A DNA stretch of 64,000 nucleotides from Roseateles_C aquae (GCF_032337115.1 NZ_JAVXZY010000010.1:62001-126000), one strand, 5' to 3'. Positions 35,493 to 47,061 are shown, counted from the first letter of the stretch. The notes: generated by a model from the letters alone, not told the origin. Numbers and translations are program-made.

Positions 35493-35762
35493 TGCGCTGC
35501 GACCCCGTCCGCCATGCAGATGGCCATCATCGAGGCCCTCGTCGCTCTGGCGGCGAGGCGATGCGCCAACGCAGGGCGAGTGTCGTGGTCAACGCTGCCG
35601 AGAGAGGCTCGACAGGCCTCGATCCTTGTTGCGCGCCTTGCTCTGGTGGCCAAGCCGGGGCACCACGCCAGTTGGGCCGCGCATTGTGCATACCGCTTGC
35701 GCAGACGGCAGTCGTGCGCGCAGACCTTGGCCCTTGATCCACCCAACGCAGGGAGAACATCC

Positions 35763-36167
35763 ATGTCCCACCGAAAAGGCGCTTGCTTGTGCGGAGCCGT
35801 GAGCTACACACTCAGCGGCGAACCCCGCGCCATCGCGCTATGCCATTGCTCGCATTGCAAGAAGCAAAGCGGTAGTGCCTTCTCATTCAATCTCGTCGTG
35901 AGGGAGTCTGACTACCAACAGTCGGGGGACACCACGGTCTATCTGGACACGGGCGACAGCGGCGAACCCGTGCACCGGCATTTCTGCGCCAAGTGCGGCT
36001 CACCGCTGTTCGCCAGAATTGCCGCAGCGCCCGGCAAGGTCATCCTCAAGGCCGGCACGCTGGACTCGCTGGAAGGCCTGCGCCCGTTGGCCGAGATTTA
36101 CACCGCTCAGGCCGTGCCCTGGCTTGACGCGGTCGAAGGCGCGCAACGATTCCCACAGAACCAGTGA
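35763..36167 (+). CDS. GFA-family zinc protein
   Basis: A 134-aa protein of the glutathione-dependent formaldehyde-activating (GFA) fold. Zinc-binding cysteines occur in GACLCGAVSY, CHCSHCKKQSG and FCAKCGSPLF. Members bind zinc, and a few have been linked to formaldehyde-glutathione chemistry; most have no known activity. The ATG at 35763 has AGGGAG about ten bases upstream. It follows the MFS gene by 270 bp with no gene between; that gap has an open frame joined to this gene but no coding character. Confidence 0.85.
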   Translation: MSHRKGACLCGAVSYTLSGEPRAIALCHCSHCKKQSGSAFSFNLVVRESDYQQSGDTTVYLDTGDSGEPVHRHFCAKCGSPLFARIAAAPGKVILKAGTLDSLEGLRPLAEIYTAQAVPWLDAVEGAQRFPQNQ

Positions 36168-36437
36168 GCCTGGCTTGGGAGGCGCCCACGGCAGCAGGCG
36201 ATCTGCCCCCTGTGGCGCGCCATCTGCTGTCGTGTCACGCAGATGCATGAACATCAAAGTGCGCCGGCCGCGCCAGTGCTGCGCTGCGAATGATCGCCAT
36301 CTCAACGGTTACCGCGGCGCTCCACACCGCGCTCCGATGCGGCATTCACCACGCTCACGGTGTTCAAGCATTTGCAGGATTTCCCACTAGCAGTATCTGT
36401 ATCAAGTACCCATCAACCTAGCAACGGAGATGAAGAC

Positions 36438-36851
36438 ATGCAAGACGTCAAGATGATCGAGGAAACAGCAGCTTCTTTGGCAGCCATTGTTGGCTCGTCC
36501 TATGTCCAGGGTGGCATCAAACGCACGGTGCTACAGAAGACCAACTTTCCCGAGGGATACACCGTCAACTTCAACATCATCGAAGTGCCCAACGGCACCA
36601 GCGCCTCGCCCCACGTCCATCCCGGGCTCGAAGTCACCTATGTGCTGGAGGGGGAGTTCGACCTGGTGACCAAAGGCAAGCCCGATCAACGTTTCACGCC
36701 AGGCATGTCCTATATGGTGGCCGATCAGGACGTGCACTTCGCCCGTGTGCTCGGCGATAAGCCGATCAAGCTGCTGTGCGTGTTCATCCAGGAGGCGAGC
36801 AAGCCCGTGGCGGTGGTCATGGGGCAAGCCGAGCAGCGCACTGCCGTCTGA
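36438..36851 (+). CDS. cupin-domain protein
   Basis: A 137-aa single-domain cupin. Metal-binding motif 1 is ASPHVHPGLEVTYVLEGEFD (HxH, then Glu). Motif 2 is around MSYMVADQDVHFARV, with His. The start ATG at 36438 is 10 bases after ACGGAG. The 270 bp before it holds no gene I can see. The enzymatic or regulatory role is unknown. Small cupins next to two-component genes are often sensors or dioxygenases. Confidence 0.82.
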   Translation: MQDVKMIEETAASLAAIVGSSYVQGGIKRTVLQKTNFPEGYTVNFNIIEVPNGTSASPHVHPGLEVTYVLEGEFDLVTKGKPDQRFTPGMSYMVADQDVHFARVLGDKPIKLLCVFIQEASKPVAVVMGQAEQRTAV

Positions 36852-37003
36852 GGCATTGCAGGGCAACACTGGCCCCGCCCGGCCTGATCCGTCACTGCAG
36901 CGGCGCTGCGGGTCATGGCTTGGGTCGCCTCTGCTCTCGCAATGGTGCGTTGCGGGGGCGGCCCTGGCCGCGGCGGCTCCCCCTGTCCCCACTCCCTGAC
37001 TTC

Positions 37004-37663
37004 ATGAGCCATACCGTCGCCGCACCCATCAAGATCCCGGCGGACAAGGTGATCCGCCTTTTGCTGATCGATGACCATCCCGCCGTGCGCGACGGCGTGC
37101 GCATGAAGCTTGAGGCCGACCATCGATTTCGGGTGGTGGCCGAAGCCGCCAACACCGAGGATGCGCTGGAGTTGGCGGCGCAAACGGCCGTCGATGTGGT
37201 GTTGACCGATATCAGCATGCGTGGCGCCAGCGGCATCGAGCTGATCCGGCAGCTGCGTTGCGAGCAGCCACAGCTTCGCTATGTGGTCTTCACCATGCAT
37301 GACAGTGACGATTGCATTCACGCCGCCACGCAGGCTGGCGCCAACGCCTATGTGCTCAAAGGCGCGCCGTCCCGCGAGATCCTGGCTGCCGTCGAGGCGG
37401 TCTCGGCTGGCGGGAGTTACTTCTCGGCCGAGATTGGCTTGCGCCTGCTGCGTTCCGCCAAGGGCTCCAAATTGACGCCCCGCGAGCAGCAAGTTCTGGC
37501 GCTGATCGCGCTGGGCAAGAGCAGCAAGGCGATTGCACGAGAACTCCGCGTTGATGCCCGCACCATCGACACCCACCGCTCCAGCATCAAGCGAAAGTTT
37601 GAGCTCGACTCCTCGGCGGCGCTTGTGCGCTTCGCGGTGGAAGGCCATTGGAAGTCAGCATGA
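37004..37663 (+). CDS. NarL/LuxR-type response regulator
   Basis: A 219-aa regulator. The receiver domain (about residues 17-135) has the acidic pocket LLIDDHP, phospho-acceptor Asp69 in VVLTDISMRG and Lys in VLKGAPS. The LuxR HTH (about 155-215) has LTPREQQVLALIALGKSSKAI and DARTIDTHRSSIKRK. Its stop overlaps the next gene as ATGA, so it is translated with its kinase. It could control the upstream cupin/GFA genes or the downstream MBL enzyme; the target is not shown. Confidence 0.92.
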   Translation: MSHTVAAPIKIPADKVIRLLLIDDHPAVRDGVRMKLEADHRFRVVAEAANTEDALELAAQTAVDVVLTDISMRGASGIELIRQLRCEQPQLRYVVFTMHDSDDCIHAATQAGANAYVLKGAPSREILAAVEAVSAGGSYFSAEIGLRLLRSAKGSKLTPREQQVLALIALGKSSKAIARELRVDARTIDTHRSSIKRKFELDSSAALVRFAVEGHWKSA

Positions 37664-39036
37664 TCGAAGTCAGCATGGAGGGCCTGGACCAGCAGGCCAT
37701 CTTCGACATGATCCCCGCCGCCGTCTGCGTGCTCACGGTGGACGGTGGGGCAAATACCGTCAACGAGGCATTCAGCCGGATGCTGGGCCGCCCACGCCTT
37801 GATCTGCTACGTCAGGGCTGGGTGAACCCGTTTGATCAGGCCTCACGCGACACCCTGCTGGAAGCGCTGACGCGGCCCCAGGATTTCAGCTGCACACTCC
37901 AGGTGAGGCCCGAGGGCGGGGCACGCGCGGCAGATCTGCGCTATGAGCTGAAGGGACGTTGGTCGCTGATCCTGCGCATGCACGTCTGTGTACTGAGCCA
38001 CAAGGTTAGAAGCGTGCCGCCACGGCCGCTCAAGGAGGCTGAACGCTTTCGCCTTGTCGCCAACACGATTCCCGCGCTGATTGCCTATTACAGTGTCGAC
38101 GGCTACTGCTGCTTCGCCAATCGACAGTACGCGCGCACCTATGGCAAGAGTGAAGCGTCGGTTGTTGGACTTCACTACGTCGAGATCATTGGTGAGCAGG
38201 CCGCCAACGAGATTCGCCCCATCCTTGACGAAGGCGTCAGGTACAACCGGGCGATGTCCTATGCCCGGCAGCGCATAGAGCCCGACGGCGGCAAGCGATG
38301 GATCGAGGTGAACGTGCTGCCCCAGTTGGGCTCCGACGGCAAGGCCTGCGGCTCATTTGTTGTCGTCACCGAGATCAGCAAACACCGCCTGGCTCCCGAG
38401 CGCGAGCGCGCTCGCATTGCGCGCGAACTGCATGATGGCATCGCCCAATGGTTGGTCTCGCTGCAATTTGTCGTGGAGTCGGCTGTCGTGCAGGTCGAGA
38501 CTGGCAGCAACGAGGCGCTTCAGACCCTGGAAGCGGCGCAGAATCAGCTGCGCAATGTGCTGCGCGAGGTGCGGCGCATCTCGCATGATCTGCTGCCGTC
38601 CGCGCTGGACAGTTCGGGGCTGGCAGCGGCCTTGGACCAGCTTGCACGAGAGTTCCAACGGCGCAGCCAACTGCAGCTTGATCTGCGAATTGACGATCTG
38701 CCGCGCCTGTCAAGGGAGGTGTCCACCGCCGTGTACCGCGTTGGCCAGGAAGCGCTGGGCAATATCGAGCGGCACGCTCGCGCAAGCCGCGTATCCATCG
38801 TGCTTCGGCATGGTCGACAGGGCCTCACACTGCGGGTCAGCGACGATGGCTGCGGTTTCGACGCAGCGCGTGCCTTGCGTGGCGGCCAGGTCGGGCTGGG
38901 CCTGGCCAGCATGCGCGAACGCATTGAATCGCTCGCCGGACGGTTTCACGTCGACTCTGTCAGGGGGCGTACCACGGTGATCGCCATATTGCCCGCCTTT
39001 TCGCTGCAAGACAGCGATGGCGAGACAGGACACTGA
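37660..39036 (+). CDS. soluble PAS sensor histidine kinase, NarX/DesK type
   Basis: A 458-aa kinase with no membrane segment, so it senses inside the cell. Two PAS-like domains (about residues 12-110 and 125-240) precede a HisKA_3 dimerisation domain with phospho-acceptor His258 in IARELHDGIAQWLVSL. A HATPase domain (about 345-450) follows, with YRVGQEALGNIERHA, SDDGCGFD and GLGLASMRERI. The start ATG at 37660 overlaps the response regulator stop (ATGA); a TTG 12 bases upstream is unlikely. The signal is unknown. Confidence 0.92.
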   Translation: MIEVSMEGLDQQAIFDMIPAAVCVLTVDGGANTVNEAFSRMLGRPRLDLLRQGWVNPFDQASRDTLLEALTRPQDFSCTLQVRPEGGARAADLRYELKGRWSLILRMHVCVLSHKVRSVPPRPLKEAERFRLVANTIPALIAYYSVDGYCCFANRQYARTYGKSEASVVGLHYVEIIGEQAANEIRPILDEGVRYNRAMSYARQRIEPDGGKRWIEVNVLPQLGSDGKACGSFVVVTEISKHRLAPERERARIARELHDGIAQWLVSLQFVVESAVVQVETGSNEALQTLEAAQNQLRNVLREVRRISHDLLPSALDSSGLAAALDQLAREFQRRSQLQLDLRIDDLPRLSREVSTAVYRVGQEALGNIERHARASRVSIVLRHGRQGLTLRVSDDGCGFDAARALRGGQVGLGLASMRERIESLAGRFHVDSVRGRTTVIAILPAFSLQDSDGETGH

Positions 39037-39233
39037 AGAAAGGTTGCATCAGTTGGCCTGCGGCGCGGCAATGGCCAGCCCACACCGGCCTCGCAATACC
39101 GGCAGGGCCTGGCTGGTCCTTGCCCTGCGGGTTGAGAGAAGCGGGCCCACGCCAATTCATGCAGACCATTCTTTGCGACAAGCGCCTGTTGCTATGCTGC
39201 TCGCTCCCTGCCTTTTCATCACGAGGTTTGCCC

Positions 39234-40205
39234 ATGTCACGATTTCTTGCTCCGCTGGCGCTGAGTGCTGCGCTGGCCATTGCCGGCCTGCTTGCAACGC
39301 CTGTCCAGGCGGCCGCTCCCCAGGTCAAGACCCAGGCACCCGGCTACTACCGGCTGATGCTGGGCGATTTCGAAGTCACCGCGCTGAACGACGGCACCGT
39401 GGCCCTGCCGATGGACAAGCTGCTGACCGGCGCCAAGCCCGGCCAGGTGATGAAGGCGCTCGAGCATGCGCATCTGAGCACGCCGGTGGAAACCTCGGTC
39501 AACGGCTATCTGATCAATACGGGCGAGAAGCTGGTGCTGATCGACACCGGCGCGGCCAATCTCTTCGGCCCGACGCTGGGCCGCCTGCAGGCCAATCTGA
39601 AGGCCGCCGGCTACCAGCCCGAGCAGCTTGACGAGATCTACATCACCCATCTGCATGGCGACCACATGGGCGGCCTGCTGGCCGAGGGCAAGCTGGCCTT
39701 CCCGAACGCCACGGTGCGCATCGATCAGCGCGAGGCCGATTTCTGGCTCAGCAGCGCGCAGATGGAGAAGGCCCCCGAGGCCGACCGTGGCGCTTTCAAG
39801 GGCGCGATGATGTCGCTGAAGCCCTACCAGGAGGCCGGCCGCTTCAAACCCTTTGAAGGCAAGGAAACAGGCGTCGACCTGGTCGCCGGCATCCGTGCAC
39901 TGCCCAGCTATGGCCACACGCCCGGCCATACCGTCTATGTGGTCGAGAGCAAGGGCCAGAAGCTGGTCGTCTGGGGCGATCTGATGCACGTCGCCGCGGT
40001 GCAGTTCCCCGACCCGTCGGTGACCATCGCCTTCGACAACGATTCCAGCAAGGCCCGCCCGCAACGCGAAAAGGCCTATGCGGACGCGGCCAAAGACGGT
40101 TATTACGTGGCCGTGGCCCACATCAGCTTTCCCGGCATCGGCAAGCTGCGACCCGATGGCAAGGGCTACACCTGGTTTCCCGCCAACTACAGCAGCAAGC
40201 CCTAA
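39234..40205 (+). CDS. exported metallo-beta-lactamase-fold hydrolase
   Basis: A 323-aa protein with signal peptide LAPLALSAALAIAGLLATPVQA. The MBL zinc motif is ITHLHGDHMGG (HxHxDH), followed by SYGHTPGHTVYVV and VVWGDLMHVAAVQFPDPSV. This periplasmic branch is common in proteobacteria and includes quorum-quenching-like and organophosphate-like enzymes; the substrate is unknown. The start ATG at 39234 is set by the signal peptide. It is 197 bp after the kinase and on the same strand. Confidence 0.88.
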   Translation: MSRFLAPLALSAALAIAGLLATPVQAAAPQVKTQAPGYYRLMLGDFEVTALNDGTVALPMDKLLTGAKPGQVMKALEHAHLSTPVETSVNGYLINTGEKLVLIDTGAANLFGPTLGRLQANLKAAGYQPEQLDEIYITHLHGDHMGGLLAEGKLAFPNATVRIDQREADFWLSSAQMEKAPEADRGAFKGAMMSLKPYQEAGRFKPFEGKETGVDLVAGIRALPSYGHTPGHTVYVVESKGQKLVVWGDLMHVAAVQFPDPSVTIAFDNDSSKARPQREKAYADAAKDGYYVAVAHISFPGIGKLRPDGKGYTWFPANYSSKP

Positions 40206-40217
40206 GCAGCCCAGCTC

Positions 40218-40243
40218 GGGCACCGGATCGGCGGCCGGTGCCC
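40218..40243. terminator. stem-loop between convergent genes, possible bidirectional terminator
   Basis: GGGCACCGG (40218-40226) and CCGGTGCCC (40235-40243) form a perfect nine-bp stem with an eight-base loop, between the MBL gene end and the end of the 1410-aa gene. There is no T-run on either side, so intrinsic termination would be weak. Confidence 0.5.
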
Positions 40244-40256
40244 AGATGACGCCCCC

Positions 40257-43200
40257 TCAGTCTGTCGGCTTTCCCGAGCGCTTGGCCGGTATCGCCAGCT
40301 TCTCCGGCCACAGCCCGCCGCTGCTGAAGCAGGCCCAGGCCCAGCGCAGCCAGTTCAGCACCGAGGCGGCCAGCCACAGGGCCCACAGCAGCATGGCGAT
40401 GCGGTAGGCCAGCAGCGGCACGCTGATCACCCAGGCCTGCGCCGTCTGGCTGCCAAAGCGATCGGCATACCAGCGCAGCAGATGGCTGGAGGACTCGTTG
40501 CCGCGGATCATCAGGTCGGGGTAGCCGAGCAGACCGGTGCGCAGCACGTCCAGCAGCACCGTCGTCGCGGCGAGGGTCAGCAGCAAGAGGCCCAGCTGTG
40601 CGGCCATCCATGCCCAGCGACTCATCTGTCCGGCCCAGCGCTGGCGCTGCTGCAGCAGCACAAACCAGGCCAGCAGCACAGCCAGGCCGCCAAGGCTGAC
40701 CGGCGCCAGCCCCAGGCCGAGCAGCAGCCAGCCCGGCGCGCGCAGCGGCAAGCTGTGCAGGCCTGCACCCGTGCCCCAGCGCCCGAGGGCCCAGCTGGCC
40801 AGCAGCAGCGCGGCGATCACGCCCCAGATCAGCACCGCCGGCCCCATCAGCGGGCCGCCCAGGGCCAGCACCAGCCGGTCCTCGGGCAGCTGGATCTGCA
40901 GCGTGTCGTTAACGCCGGCACTGCCCAGCTGCAGCGGCGAATTGCGGAACAGCAGGCCCATGCCCTGCGGCTCGCGCCAGCGCAGCGTCAGCAGATGCTC
41001 GCCCGGCGTCAGCGGCACATTGAGCACGCGGTCCTGCGCCTGCAGCGGCAAGGTGTTGCCGTCCACGCTGATGGCGAGCAGCTCGGCGCCTTCGGGCAGG
41101 GTGATCTTCTGCTGACCGCCGAGGCTGGTGCGCAGACGGGCTTGCAGCTCGTAGTCGCTGGCACGAAGACCTGGCTTGACGGTGGTCTGCGCGCTGTCCA
41201 GCGTCAGCGTCTGGCCGTCGACACCGGCCGGCTTGACGATGTTCAACTCGACGCTCTCGCCCGGCCAGGGCTGCCAGGCCGGCGCCCACTGCCCAGCCTC
41301 GCCATGCTGGATGGGCGGGATGCCGGCCAGGCTCAGATGCCATTGCGGGGCAGCGTTCAAGACCCAGCGTTCGATCTGCTGCGGCGCGCTGGAGCTCTTC
41401 AGGCGCAGCTGCGGGGCGATGGCCAGGCTGCTCTGCACCTGCCGCTCTTCTTCGCCGCCCAATTGCAGCACGGCCTCGCCGTTCTCGACGCGCACGCTGG
41501 CGTCGTTGATGGCCTCGCCGGCCAGCAGCGCATAGCGCACTTGCAGCGGCGCACGGCTGGGGGCCAGGCGACGGATGCGGGTCTCGACACTCCATTGCAG
41601 GCCCAGCTGCAGCCGGCGCTCGATCTGCACCAGCGGCGGCAGGCTGTCGCGCAGGCTGGCGCCGTCGCCCTTGCTGCTGGCGCTGATGTCCTGCTCGCGC
41701 AGCAGGCTGATCGCGCTGGCGTACTGGCCGCGCGCGTCGGCGCCAGCCAGGCTCCAGCCCTGCAGCTGGCTCTTGAGCTCGCGCAGCGGCAGCGGCAGGC
41801 TGATGTCGACGCTGCTGGCGTTGCCGGCATCGGCCTCAAGCAGCAGCTGGCTGACGCCGCGTGGCGCCAGCAGCCACAGCTGGCCCTGGGCGTCGCGCCG
41901 GGTTGTGGCGGTCTTGCCATCGAGCAGGATCTGGCTCGGTTGCCAGTGATTGCCCTGGCCCGGCAGCGGCACGGCAACCTCGGCCAGCGCATGCAATTCC
42001 AGGCGCAGCTGCAGCTTGCTGCCGGTGGCGCTGAGCAAGCCACGGGCCAGCTCGGCACACTGCGGCAGGCAGGGCGGCGGCGGGTCAAGGCGGGCGCGCA
42101 ACTCGTCGAGCAATTCCTTGGAAGGAGGCGGCAAGCTGCTGCTTGAGCTCGCAGCGGGGTCAGGTTTTGCCTGTGCCGCCGGCGCGGCCTCGGCCGAGGG
42201 CGGTGTCAGCAGCAGGCCGCCCAGGCTGAGCGCCAACAGCAGCGCTGCGGTGCTTTCAAATCGGGCCGGGCGGGTCTGCGGCCAGAGGCTGTGGCCCTCA
42301 CCATCGGCGCCATGCTGGCCTCGTTTCACGCCGGCCAACCGCGCCAGCGCGGCCAGCAGCAGGCCCAGGCTGAGCAGGCGCCAAATCACCGTGGCCCAGG
42401 GCGGCAGCAGCCAGAGGCTGAGCGCCTGGTCTTGCCGCACCGGGCCCTGCCAGTTCAGGCTGTAGCTGTGCCAGTTCCAGCGGGGCAGGCCGGGGCCGGT
42501 CTGGACGCGGGCGCTGGGGTCGATTTGTTCCGGTCGGCTGGGCGGCGCATCGCCTGGTGGGCGAGGCTTAGAGACCGCCATCACGCTCGCCTTCACTTCA
42601 CGGACGTTGCTGAGCACGGGCAGGGGCGCATGAGGCGGGGGCGCCGCAGCCTGATCGGGCGCCGCCTCCACTTGCACGTCAGGTGGAAGGGTGACGGCCG
42701 GTGCGGCCGCCGGCACCGCCTCTCTTTGGAAGCGAGAGGCAGGCGTTTCCAAGACCGGATACAGGCACAGCCTGAGCTGCGTCACCGCGTGCGGCAGCAG
42801 CAGCAGGGCCAGTGCGAAGGCGGCCAGCGCATGGCCACGCGCGGCGATGCGCGAGGCCTTGCTGGCCACGGGCAGCACCTGCTTCAGTCCCAGCAGGGCC
42901 AGCAGCAGCAACCAGATTGGCAGTCCGGGTGCGGTGGCCTGGTGCCAGCTCAGGCCCAAGGCGGCGGCCAACAGGAGGCCGCTGCGCCAGCCCAGCAGCC
43001 GTGCCGCGGCCAGGCTGGCCAGCAGCAGAAAGAACATGTCCCACAGCGTCCATTGCGCGACCCAGGAGCCGCTGACGCTGTCGACACCCCCGGCATGCAG
43101 CAGCTGCCAGCCGGGCGGTAGCGCCAGCGCCACGGTCAGCGCGCTGAAGTCGCTCTGCCAGCCGGCGGCGCTGAAGTCACGCGTGCCGCCCTCGATGCGA

Positions 43201-44489
43201 CTATCGGCGTGCAGCGTGGCGCTCAGGTCACGCAGCTCGACCCCGGCCGGGCCATCGCCGCGCTGGCGGGTGATGGTCTGTTCCTGGCCATTGACGCTGG
43301 CGCTGCCCAGCTGCAAGGGCGCGGCCGCTTCCAGACGGGTCGAGCGTGACAGCTTGCCCTGGATCTCGTCATGCACGGTGTAGCCGCCGCCGTCAAAGTC
43401 CAGCCAGAGCTGGCGCCGCAGCTTCAACTCATCCGGCTCGGGCTGGGCATTGCCGCGCCGGCTTTGCAGCAGCCGGATCTGATCGCCGGGGCGCATTCGG
43501 TAGGCCGGGTATTGGCGCCAGTCATTGGGCATCTCGACCTGCTTGGGGTCGACGCTGGCCGGGCCGTCGACGCGGATCAGTCGCAGCTCGTTGTGCGCGG
43601 CTACGGCCCAGACCTCTTCGGCGCTGGCACCTTCGGCCTTGGGCAGGGTCAGGTCTTGCGCGGGCTGCATCAGCCGGCCGCTGACGGTGATCTGCCAGCG
43701 CCCCGGACGGGCCTGGATGATCAGCCGGCCGTCGTCCTGCAGGCGCACCGGCAGCAGGCTGTCGATCTGCTCGGCGGTCCAACCGGGCAGCAGGGCCAGT
43801 GGCAGCGTGATTTCGCGGGCCTTGCCGGCCACGCTCAGCTCGTAGTGGCTGTGCAGCCGCAGCGGGATCTGGTCATCGAGCAGGCGCACCGTGTTCAGCG
43901 TCAGCCCGTCGCTTTGCTGAGCGGCTTGCTGCGTCTGGCGCAGCCAGACGCGACCTTCGGCATTGGCGCTGCGATTGAGCGTGACGCCGTCGACCTGCAA
44001 CTGCAGCGCGGCAAGGTTGCTGGGCAGCAGCAGATCTTGCGGCATCTGGCGCCAGGGAATCTGCCCTTCGATCAGATGGCGGCCTGGCGGCAGCAGCGTC
44101 GCCGGCCGGCCACCCTGATTGACCACCGCCAGCGCCCGGCTGCCGCTCTTCACCTCCTGTGGCCAGGCCGTGGCTTCGCCGGGCAGCGGCACCAACAGGG
44201 CCTTGCCGAAGACCTCGACTTCATAACGGAAGCTGGCGCCGCTGGCGCCGGCCTGCAGCGCCAGGCGCGCGGGCCAGAGGCACTCGCGCTCCGCATTGCC
44301 ATCGTGGCGGCGTGGGCAGGTCTCCTCTTCGTGGCCCTGCTGCGCCCAGGGCAGCCAGTCCTGCAGCATCCGGGGCAGCTCAGCCGGGCTTAGCGGTGCG
44401 GCATGCAGCTCAACCGACGGACTGAATAGGCCGCTCAGGACAATCGTCAGCAGGGCGGCGCGCAGCGCGCCTTGGAAAACAGGCTTCAT
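40257..44489 (-). CDS. large envelope protein of unknown function with internal duplication
   Basis: A 1410-aa protein. A leader (LLTIVLSGLFSPSVELHAA) is followed by a periplasmic beta-rich region. A membrane block lies near residues 500-600 (WTLWDMFFLLLASLAAARLLG), another single segment near 725, and a leader-like hydrophobic stretch around 785 (ALLLALSLGGLLLTPPSAEA). A second periplasmic region follows and the C-terminus has several membrane helices. The two periplasmic regions look related: each begins with a short CxxC-like or paired-Cys sequence and has PLPGE/PLPGQ followed by QLQL-type strands. I know no family for it. It is unlinked by strand to the MBL gene. Confidence 0.7.
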   Translation of the reverse strand: MKPVFQGALRAALLTIVLSGLFSPSVELHAAPLSPAELPRMLQDWLPWAQQGHEEETCPRRHDGNAERECLWPARLALQAGASGASFRYEVEVFGKALLVPLPGEATAWPQEVKSGSRALAVVNQGGRPATLLPPGRHLIEGQIPWRQMPQDLLLPSNLAALQLQVDGVTLNRSANAEGRVWLRQTQQAAQQSDGLTLNTVRLLDDQIPLRLHSHYELSVAGKAREITLPLALLPGWTAEQIDSLLPVRLQDDGRLIIQARPGRWQITVSGRLMQPAQDLTLPKAEGASAEEVWAVAAHNELRLIRVDGPASVDPKQVEMPNDWRQYPAYRMRPGDQIRLLQSRRGNAQPEPDELKLRRQLWLDFDGGGYTVHDEIQGKLSRSTRLEAAAPLQLGSASVNGQEQTITRQRGDGPAGVELRDLSATLHADSRIEGGTRDFSAAGWQSDFSALTVALALPPGWQLLHAGGVDSVSGSWVAQWTLWDMFFLLLASLAAARLLGWRSGLLLAAALGLSWHQATAPGLPIWLLLLALLGLKQVLPVASKASRIAARGHALAAFALALLLLPHAVTQLRLCLYPVLETPASRFQREAVPAAAPAVTLPPDVQVEAAPDQAAAPPPHAPLPVLSNVREVKASVMAVSKPRPPGDAPPSRPEQIDPSARVQTGPGLPRWNWHSYSLNWQGPVRQDQALSLWLLPPWATVIWRLLSLGLLLAALARLAGVKRGQHGADGEGHSLWPQTRPARFESTAALLLALSLGGLLLTPPSAEAAPAAQAKPDPAASSSSSLPPPSKELLDELRARLDPPPPCLPQCAELARGLLSATGSKLQLRLELHALAEVAVPLPGQGNHWQPSQILLDGKTATTRRDAQGQLWLLAPRGVSQLLLEADAGNASSVDISLPLPLRELKSQLQGWSLAGADARGQYASAISLLREQDISASSKGDGASLRDSLPPLVQIERRLQLGLQWSVETRIRRLAPSRAPLQVRYALLAGEAINDASVRVENGEAVLQLGGEEERQVQSSLAIAPQLRLKSSSAPQQIERWVLNAAPQWHLSLAGIPPIQHGEAGQWAPAWQPWPGESVELNIVKPAGVDGQTLTLDSAQTTVKPGLRASDYELQARLRTSLGGQQKITLPEGAELLAISVDGNTLPLQAQDRVLNVPLTPGEHLLTLRWREPQGMGLLFRNSPLQLGSAGVNDTLQIQLPEDRLVLALGGPLMGPAVLIWGVIAALLLASWALGRWGTGAGLHSLPLRAPGWLLLGLGLAPVSLGGLAVLLAWFVLLQQRQRWAGQMSRWAWMAAQLGLLLLTLAATTVLLDVLRTGLLGYPDLMIRGNESSSHLLRWYADRFGSQTAQAWVISVPLLAYRIAMLLWALWLAASVLNWLRWAWACFSSGGLWPEKLAIPAKRSGKPTD

Positions 44490-44696
44490 CCCTCGTCTCC
44501 GCAGGACTGTGTGGTGCGGCGACTGTGCCATAGCGCTTGAGCAGCCGCCTCGGGGGATTCCTGCCCGGAATCTGCCAATTCGTCGCGCCATGCCTCAATT
44601 CGTCCCAAGCCTTGGCACTGTTGCCCCGAGAACGTCGATAGTCCGACCGGAGGAATCGATTTGATCCGTTATTTCAATCTAGGAGGAGGATATCCA

Positions 44697-45239
44697 ATGA
44701 CAGCAATTCGCAAGCTGGCGGTCGCGGCTGCCTGCGCTATGAGCCTGGTCAGCGTTGCGCACGCGCAGGACGCCCAAGCCAAACCTGGCCCCTACGTCGG
44801 CCTCAGCCTGGGAAGGGCCAATGGCAGCCATGAAGCCTACGAAGCCGGCAGCGACCCCTCGTTGGGCCTGTTCGCCGGCTATCGGTTCAATGAGCAGTTG
44901 TCGCTGGAAGTGTTCGGCCGCGCCCTGAGCTTCCGGCTGTTTCCGAACTGGCTGAACACTCACGACAGCGGCACCCATCCGGACCGCCATATCGGTCTTG
45001 CCGTGGTCGGCGACTTGCCCCTCGGCGGCGCCTGGCGCGCCTATGGTCGCGCAGGCCTGGGCCGCACGCGGATGGAGGGCAACAACTCTTTGGCCAAGGC
45101 CGGCTCGGTGACTGAAACCACGTTGGGCGCCGGTCTTGCTTACGAATTCAGCAGCGGTTTCGGACTCAGATTCGGCCTAGAGCGCTACAACAAGAGCCGC
45201 GTCAATGTGCTGGGTCTAGGCGGCGAAGTACGCTTCTGA
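44697..45239 (+). CDS. small outer-membrane beta-barrel protein
   Basis: A 180-aa exported protein. Signal peptide MTAIRKLAVAAACAMSLVSV is cleaved around VAHA-QDA. Alternating hydrophobic strands follow (PYVGLSLGRANG, LGLFAGYRFNEQLSLEVFG, LGAGLAYEFSSGFGLRFGLE) and the protein ends in an aromatic residue (EVRF), as outer-membrane barrels do for BAM recognition. It resembles the OmpA-like/OmpW-sized barrel group. The start ATG at 44697 follows GGAGGAGG. The 207-bp gap before it carries only its promoter region. Confidence 0.8.
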   Translation: MTAIRKLAVAAACAMSLVSVAHAQDAQAKPGPYVGLSLGRANGSHEAYEAGSDPSLGLFAGYRFNEQLSLEVFGRALSFRLFPNWLNTHDSGTHPDRHIGLAVVGDLPLGGAWRAYGRAGLGRTRMEGNNSLAKAGSVTETTLGAGLAYEFSSGFGLRFGLERYNKSRVNVLGLGGEVRF

Positions 45240-45420
45240 CGCGGCTCAGACCGGCCCGGGCAGGCGAGACTTGCCCTGTCGTTCGCAAGGCGTCGCTTGA
45301 TGCGCAGGCATCAGGCTCGGTCCTTGCTCAGTCCGGCCAAGTCACGCAAGACGTGTCATGGCGTTCGCGGGGCGTCGCAAAGCGTCAAAGGGGGCCGCAG
45401 GGCCTTTGCTCGGTCCCCAC

Positions 45421-47061
<1,641 letters not shown>

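Noticed and set aside
35493..35762. An N-terminal extension of the GFA gene by 83 codons
   Set aside because: The residues are Arg/Ala-rich without domain content, and the ATG at 35763 has AGGGAG upstream.
40482..42146. A 554-codon open frame opposite the 1410-aa gene
   Set aside because: Gln/Ala/Arg-rich mirror of the real gene.
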